This document shows, piece after piece, positions 59,988 through 64,000 of a stretch of 64,000 nucleotides of DNA (positions within the stretch are counted from its first letter, which is position 1; every line of letters starts with the position of its first letter). The notes beneath the pieces were generated by a model, which saw only the letters and a program-made list of their open reading frames with translations, was not told where the DNA came from and ran no database searches. Made by a program: the position numbers and the translations under genes. The DNA is from Actinacidiphila cocklensis (lineage in GTDB: Bacteria > Actinomycetota > Actinomycetes > Streptomycetales > Streptomycetaceae). The stretch lies in NCBI RefSeq assembly GCF_907177275.1, contig NZ_CAJSLV010000066.1:1-64000 (forward strand), in the 5' to 3' direction.

Positions 59988-62015
59988 TCAGGAGGCCGAC
60001 GGGACCACGTCGACGTCCGCGGCGTTCACGAACGCCATCCGGTGGTTGTAGACGATCTCGTACACCTTCGTCGTCCCGACGAAGTCGTGCTGGTCGTAGG
60101 GGGCCGAACCGTCGTAGTAGATCGCGAAGTAGGAGTCCGTGGCGACCGCGGGGCCGGCCGCGACGTAGGACTGGCCGGCCGGGATGGAGTACTTGGCGCG
60201 GGCCAGCTGGCGGCGCGGGGCGGTGCCGCCCTCGAAGGCGACGAAGTCCGCCGGGTAGACCGACGCCTCGGGGTAGGCCGTGGTGTAGACGGGGATGGAC
60301 GCGGCGCCGGCCTTGGGCACGATGCGGGCGGCCCGCACCGGGACCGTCGCGGGGTGGGCGGGGGAGTCCTGGAGCCAGGCCTCGGTGCCGCCCCACCAGA
60401 TCGCCGTCCAGCCGGGCACCCGGTCGGCGACGACGTACCGCTCGCCCGCCGGGGCCTTGTCGCCCCAGTCGTTCATGGCGCTGGTCCCCGCGGAGCCGTT
60501 CGGGTGCAGGTACGGGTCGGCGACCAGCGGCGCCGAGGTGCTGGGCGCGGTGTACAGCGGCACGAAGGAGGCGGGCGCGTCCTGGGAGGCCGCCGGGCAG
60601 TCGAAGCTGCGGTACGGGCCGGGGAACTGCTTGTAGCCCTGCACGTCGTCGCAGTACGTCGTGGACTGCGGGTTGTGCGCGTAGCCCGGCTTGATCGCCA
60701 CGACGTCGCTGCCCGCCGGCGCGGTCGCCCTGATCGGCGCCCCGAGCAGGTCGAAGAAGTGCTCCCAGTCCCAGCCCGGCCCCGGGTCCCAGTGCTGGGT
60801 GGCGACGCCGGACTCGGTGCCGCCCGGGATGTTGTCGTGGCCGAGGATGTGCGCGCGGTCCAGTGGGATGTCGTACTTCGCGGCCAGGTAGCGCACCAGC
60901 GACGCCGTGGAGCGGTAGAGGTTCTCGCTGAACCAGGCGGCGCCGTGGGTCGCCCAGCCTTCCTGCTCGATGCCGATCGAGTGCTGGTAGAAGGACCGGT
61001 TGGCGCTGTCCCAGGCGATGTCCTTGGTCGGGATCATCTGGGTGACGTGGCCGTCCTGCGAGCGGACGACGTAGTGCGCGCCGGCCGCGTAGGTCGGGTC
61101 GTTGAAGAGGTCGAGGGTGCCGTCGTAGGTCTCGTCGGTGCTGTGCAGGGTGATGTAGCGGATGTCCAGGCCGCCGTTGGGGCGGTCGGCGAGGTCGTGG
61201 CTGCCGTAGTCGGCGAGGTCCGACGGGTCGAGCAGGGTGTAGGCGCCGGGGACGACGTCGCAGTGCAGGGAGGCCGGGCACTCCGCGGGGGTGCTGCTCC
61301 GGGGCGGGGTCACCTCCTTCAGGCCCAGCTTGCGGACGTCGCCGCGGTCCGGGTGCAGGCGGCCGACCGGCGGCAGGGTGACCAGCTGGCCGTCGGCGGT
61401 GGTGCGGGTGGCGCCGGCGGCCATGGTGGACCACACGCCGTCGGCGAAGGCCTGCGCGACCTTGTCCTCGGTGGACTGGCTGTAGCGGGCCGCGGCGGCG
61501 TACCAGCCGTCGGTGGTGCGCGGCAGGCGGCCGTGGCCGTAACCCTTCGCGTACGAGGCGAGCAGGGCCGCGCCGCCGCGGATGTTCTGCGCCTCGTCGC
61601 CGGTGACGTCCGCGGTGGCCGCGCCCAGCAGCTGGGCGGCGGCCGCCGCGGTGTGCTCTGCGGGGGCGGTGAGCAGGGGGGCGTAGCGCGGCGACTGGGT
61701 GCTGAGCCCGTCCGCGTCCAGCGTGGCCGCGGTCAGGTCCGTGAGGTTCATCGGGCCGTACCCCGCCTCGGCGTTGGGCTGCCCGGCGTGCGCCTCCCAG
61801 CGGGTCTCGTAGTACGACACCGCTTGAAGTACGGGCAGCGGTACGCCGAACTCCCGTGCCGCCGAGGTGAATTCCGCCTGCCGTGCGGCCTGCGGGTCGG
61901 CGGCCCGCGCCGCGCCGGCGCTGACGGCGGTCATGGAAAGGCCGGCCAGCAGGGACAGGGCGGCGGCCAGCGTCAGGGTGCGCCGGTGGCGGGTGGGTCC
62001 GTTCGGGCGGTGCAT
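59988..62015 (-). CDS. secreted N-acetylmuramoyl-L-alanine amidase
   Basis: A 675-residue secreted enzyme. The signal peptide is about residues 1-38 (basic MHRPNGPTRHRR, hydrophobic LAAALSLLAGL, ARAAD cleavage). It is followed by a helical domain (about 40-205) resembling lysozyme-like or NLPC-helper modules (SYYETRWEAHAGQPNAEAGYGPMNLTD). An Amidase_2 (PGRP-like) domain lies about 275-425: YITLHSTDE, GAHYVVRSQDGHVTQMI, HSIGIEQEGW and HILGHDNIPGG with zinc ligands and the TQHWDPGPGWDWEHF end. The C-terminal 230 residues carry two SH3-like segments. It cleaves the MurNAc-L-Ala bond in peptidoglycan. Confidence 0.9.
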   Translation of the reverse strand: MHRPNGPTRHRRTLTLAAALSLLAGLSMTAVSAGAARAADPQAARQAEFTSAAREFGVPLPVLQAVSYYETRWEAHAGQPNAEAGYGPMNLTDLTAATLDADGLSTQSPRYAPLLTAPAEHTAAAAAQLLGAATADVTGDEAQNIRGGAALLASYAKGYGHGRLPRTTDGWYAAAARYSQSTEDKVAQAFADGVWSTMAAGATRTTADGQLVTLPPVGRLHPDRGDVRKLGLKEVTPPRSSTPAECPASLHCDVVPGAYTLLDPSDLADYGSHDLADRPNGGLDIRYITLHSTDETYDGTLDLFNDPTYAAGAHYVVRSQDGHVTQMIPTKDIAWDSANRSFYQHSIGIEQEGWATHGAAWFSENLYRSTASLVRYLAAKYDIPLDRAHILGHDNIPGGTESGVATQHWDPGPGWDWEHFFDLLGAPIRATAPAGSDVVAIKPGYAHNPQSTTYCDDVQGYKQFPGPYRSFDCPAASQDAPASFVPLYTAPSTSAPLVADPYLHPNGSAGTSAMNDWGDKAPAGERYVVADRVPGWTAIWWGGTEAWLQDSPAHPATVPVRAARIVPKAGAASIPVYTTAYPEASVYPADFVAFEGGTAPRRQLARAKYSIPAGQSYVAAGPAVATDSYFAIYYDGSAPYDQHDFVGTTKVYEIVYNHRMAFVNAADVDVVPSAS

Positions 62016-62193
62016 TCAGGCTCCTCGCGTTGCGGGGGTGCGTGCATGGAGAGAAGTGCTGGGCGCAGCCTGCCGAGACCGGCTGGAAGTTAGCAACTCC
62101 CGGCGCGTAAATCCTGAAAGTTTTTGCCAACCCCTGGTCCCGGCCCCGGACTCCGCGCGAAAAAGGGCTGGCCCTGACGCGTACGTCAAGGTC

Positions 62194-62199
62194 TACCGT
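62194..62199 (+). promoter_or_regulatory. -10 element of leaderless merR-trx promoter
   Basis: TACCGT, then seven bases, then ATG 62207. An interrupted palindrome TGACG-CGTA-CGTCA (62175-62188) just upstream is a candidate MerR operator. Confidence 0.55.
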
Positions 62200-62206
62200 C
62201 GTCGGT

Positions 62207-62659
62207 ATGCGCATCGGCGAACTCGCGGAACGCGCCGGCACCACGCCGCGAACGCTCCGCTACTACGAATCCCTCGGCCTGCTGCCGCCGGCCGACCGGG
62301 CGGGCAACGGCTACCGCAGCTACGGCGAGGAGCACCTGCGGATGCTGGAGCAGATCCGCACCCTCCAGGAGTACGGCTTCGGCCTGGAGGAGACCCGGCC
62401 GTTCGTGGAGTGCCTGCGGGCCGGGCACCCGGCGGGGGACACCTGTGCCGCCTCACTCGCGGTCTACCGCAGCAAGCTCGCGGAGATCGACGCCTGGACG
62501 GCCCGCCTGACCGCGGTACGGGCCGAGGTCGCCGCCCAGCTGCTGCGGGCGGAGCGCGAGGCGGGCGCTGAAGCGGGCGCCGACGCGGAACCGCTGTGCG
62601 AACTGACCGCCGTCCTGGCCGAGGCCGGGCGGCCCGACGAGGGGACTCCGCCGCAATGA
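62207..62659 (+). CDS. MerR family regulator with cysteines
   Basis: A 150-residue MerR-type activator. The N-terminal HTH is MRIGELAERAGTTPRTLRYYESLGLLPPAD with the YRSYGEEHLRMLEQI wing. A dimerisation coiled coil is about 80-120. Cysteines at 69, 80 and 131 (VECLRAGH; DTCAASL; PLCEL) could sense metal or redox state. It is translationally coupled (ATGA overlap) to a thioredoxin gene, which makes redox sensing the likely purpose. Leaderless ATG. The MerR distortion mechanism would act on its own promoter. Confidence 0.85.
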   Translation: MRIGELAERAGTTPRTLRYYESLGLLPPADRAGNGYRSYGEEHLRMLEQIRTLQEYGFGLEETRPFVECLRAGHPAGDTCAASLAVYRSKLAEIDAWTARLTAVRAEVAAQLLRAEREAGAEAGADAEPLCELTAVLAEAGRPDEGTPPQ

Positions 62660-63000
62660 CCACGAACGCCGGCACCACGAGTGCCGTACCGACCGTGACC
62701 GACGCCACCTTCGCCGCCGAGGTGCTGGCCGCCGACCTGCCCGTGCTGGTCGACTTCACCGCCACCTGGTGCCCGCCCTGCCGCATGATCGCCCCGGTCC
62801 TGGAGGAGATCGCGGTGGAGGAGGCGCACCGGCTGCGGGTCGTCCAGCTCGACGTGGACACCAACCCGGCCACCCAGGCCGCCTACGGCGTGATGTCCAT
62901 GCCGACGCTGCTGCTCTTCAGGGCGGGCGAGCCGGTCAAGGTCATGGTCGGCGCCCGCCCCAAGCGCCGGCTGCTGCAGGAGCTGGCCGAGGTGGTGTGA
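62656..63000 (+). CDS. thioredoxin with WCPPC active site
   Basis: A 114-residue thioredoxin-fold protein: TDATFAAEVLAADLPVLVDFTATWCPPCRMIAPVLEEIAVEE, then cis-Pro in MSMPTLLLF. The active site reads WCPPC (Cys39, Cys42) in place of the usual WCGPC; the Pro change, also seen in some specialised thioredoxins, shifts the redox potential. It has no signal peptide. Overlaps the merR stop (ATGA), forming a two-gene operon. A large hairpin follows. It may serve a specific partner rather than general disulphide reduction; that is inference. Confidence 0.88.
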   Translation: MTTNAGTTSAVPTVTDATFAAEVLAADLPVLVDFTATWCPPCRMIAPVLEEIAVEEAHRLRVVQLDVDTNPATQAAYGVMSMPTLLLFRAGEPVKVMVGARPKRRLLQELAEVV

Positions 63001-63045
63001 CGCGCGCGTCCCCGGCGGGCCGGGCCGCCGGCCCCGGAAAGCGGG

Positions 63046-63095
63046 GAAGCACCTCCGCTCGCCGGTACGGGGGGCCGGGCGAACGGAGGTGCTTC
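63046..63095 (+). terminator. terminator of merR-trx
   Basis: A 12-bp perfect stem GAAGCACCTCCG/CGGAGGTGCTTC extended by TCGCC/GGCGA after one mismatch. It lies 46 bases past the thioredoxin stop. Confidence 0.8.
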
Positions 63096-63225
63096 ATACC
63101 CGGCGTCGGCCGGGCAATACATATGAGCGTTGGGACGGCGCGAATGTGACGGCATCTGATGTGACGCTCGTCACATGAAGGCCGCGGCGGCCGGTGCCCG
63201 GCGGGGCACCGGCCGTTTGCGCAGG

Positions 63226-64000
63226 TCAGCGCCGGGCGACGCCTTCCGCGCGGGCGGCGGCCGCGACTGCCGCGGTCACCGCGGGGGCGACCCGGGCGTC
63301 GAAGGGCGACGGGATCACGCGGTCCGCGCTCAGCTCGTCGGCCACCACGTCGGCCAGCGCCGCGGCCGCGGCGAGCTTCATGCCCTCGGTGATGGCCGAG
63401 GCGCGCACCTGGAGGGCACCGGCGAAGATGCCGGGGAAGGCCAGCACGTTGTTGATCTGGTTGGGGTAGTCGCTGCGCCCGGTGGCGACGACCGCCGCGT
63501 GGCGGTGCGCGACCTCCGGGTGGACCTCGGGGGTCGGGTTGGCCATCGCGAAGACGAAGGAGCCCTCCGCCATCGAGGCGACCGCCGGTTCGGCGACCGT
63601 CCCGCCGGACACCCCGATGAAGACGTCGGCGCCGGCCATCGCCGACTCCAGCGAGCCGGTCAGGCCCGCCTTGTTGGTGTACGACGCCAGTTCCCGCTTG
63701 ACCGGGTTGAGGTCGTCGCGGCCCTCGTGGACCACGCCCTTGCGGTCGGTGACCGCGACGTCGCCGATGCCCGCCTCGACCAGGATCTTGGCGATGGCGA
63801 CCCCGGCCGCGCCGGCGCCGGAGATGACCGCGCGCAGCGAGCCCAGCTCACGGCCCGTCAGTTTCGCGGCGTTGCGCAGCGCCGCGAGCGTGACGACCGC
63901 GGTGCCGTGCTGGTCGTCGTGGAAGACCGGGATGTCCAGCCGCTCCACCAGCCGCCGTTCGATCTCGAAGCAGCGCGGCGCGGAGATGTCCTCCAGGTTC
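63226..64000 (-). CDS. NAD(P)-dependent malic enzyme (5' part outside window)
   Basis: The C-terminal 257 residues of a malate oxidoreductase (decarboxylating), whose gene continues past the right edge. Visible: NLEDISAPRCFEIERRL with the metal-binding ED pair, VFHDDQHGTAVVTLAAL, the NAD(P) loop VISGAGAAGVAIAKIL and VFIGVSGGTVAEPAVASMAEGSFVFAMANPTPEVHPE, and SDYPNQINNVLAFPGIFAGAL. It converts malate to pyruvate and CO2. The residue after beta-2 is Asp (VAVTDRKG), which favours NAD over NADP. The stop is 225 bases from the thioredoxin gene, convergent, with a long hairpin between. Confidence 0.93.
   Translation of the reverse strand, partial: NLEDISAPRCFEIERRLVERLDIPVFHDDQHGTAVVTLAALRNAAKLTGRELGSLRAVISGAGAAGVAIAKILVEAGIGDVAVTDRKGVVHEGRDDLNPVKRELASYTNKAGLTGSLESAMAGADVFIGVSGGTVAEPAVASMAEGSFVFAMANPTPEVHPEVAHRHAAVVATGRSDYPNQINNVLAFPGIFAGALQVRASAITEGMKLAAAAALADVVADELSADRVIPSPFDARVAPAVTAAVAAAARAEGVARR

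Noticed and set aside
59983..62244. 753-codon minus-strand frame overlapping the amidase gene
   Set aside because: It is shifted by one frame from the real amidase, which has a signal peptide and zinc motifs; the shifted translation is Arg/Gly-rich.

Overview
The window is a stretch of actinobacterial chromosome, almost certainly from the family Streptomycetaceae. Composition is very GC-rich, with strong third-position bias that produces many long antisense shadow frames. It carries a dense set of streptomycete markers: sigR-rsrA, dasR-dasABC, wblE, a SigH-type sigma factor with its anti-sigma, catR-catalase, class Ia nrdAB behind a cobalamin riboswitch, and UPF0182 and PPA1309 family genes. 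Gene order resembles the core region of the Streptomyces coelicolor chromosome that contains sigR, dasR, wblE and sigH. I see no rRNA, CRISPR array, transposase, integrase or phage genes. This is mostly ordinary core chromosome with some local rearrangement.

Left part (1-16 kb). Three AIM24-domain proteins lie in tandem; the first is cut by the window edge. Convergent to them are a NUDIX hydrolase and a DUF2342-type metalloprotease. Then come an SDR epimerase with a C-terminal membrane helix, moaE, a small membrane protein and a YlbL-like PDZ/Lon protease. PPA1309 and UPF0182 genes follow. Two initiator tRNA-fMet genes with identical mature sequences flank a Sel1/TPR gene and a 680-base repeat-rich spacer.

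Middle part (16-43 kb). A Fur-type CatR and catalase share a divergent promoter with a palindromic box. Then come a CBS-domain protein, hisN, a TetR regulator, a peptide-type ABC transporter, a SugE-like exporter, rsgA-aroA (the aroA 5' end is split by a run of nine G), an M50 protease, an SRAP protein and an alpha/beta hydrolase. sigR-rsrA has a textbook SigR-dependent promoter and an N-terminally extended SigR. Next are an HD-GYP protein, a TPR protein, peptide deformylase and nrdAB with a B12 riboswitch and paired NrdR-like boxes. A GlxA-type AraC regulator and a monocarboxylate symporter with its DUF3311 partner end this part.

Right part (43-64 kb). This is an amino-sugar block: dasR, dasABC, a GH3 hexosaminidase, nagB and a SIS-domain sugar-phosphate protein, with DasR (dre) sites before dasA, between nagB and the SIS gene, and one orphan dre upstream of a histidine kinase. 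wblE, a lipid kinase and the sigH/anti-sigma pair follow. Then come a GNAT enzyme, a PLP-dependent deaminase, a MurR/RpiR regulator beside a secreted muramoyl amidase, a MerR-thioredoxin pair and the 3' part of a malic enzyme gene.

Many genes look leaderless: a -10-like hexamer sits 6-7 bases before the start codon. Two genes, the CBS protein and wblE, share a Crp-type palindrome. I found no unmistakably new system. The most checkable novelties are the regulatory layouts, the aroA homopolymer break, the orphan dre and the repeat mosaic beside the tRNA pair.
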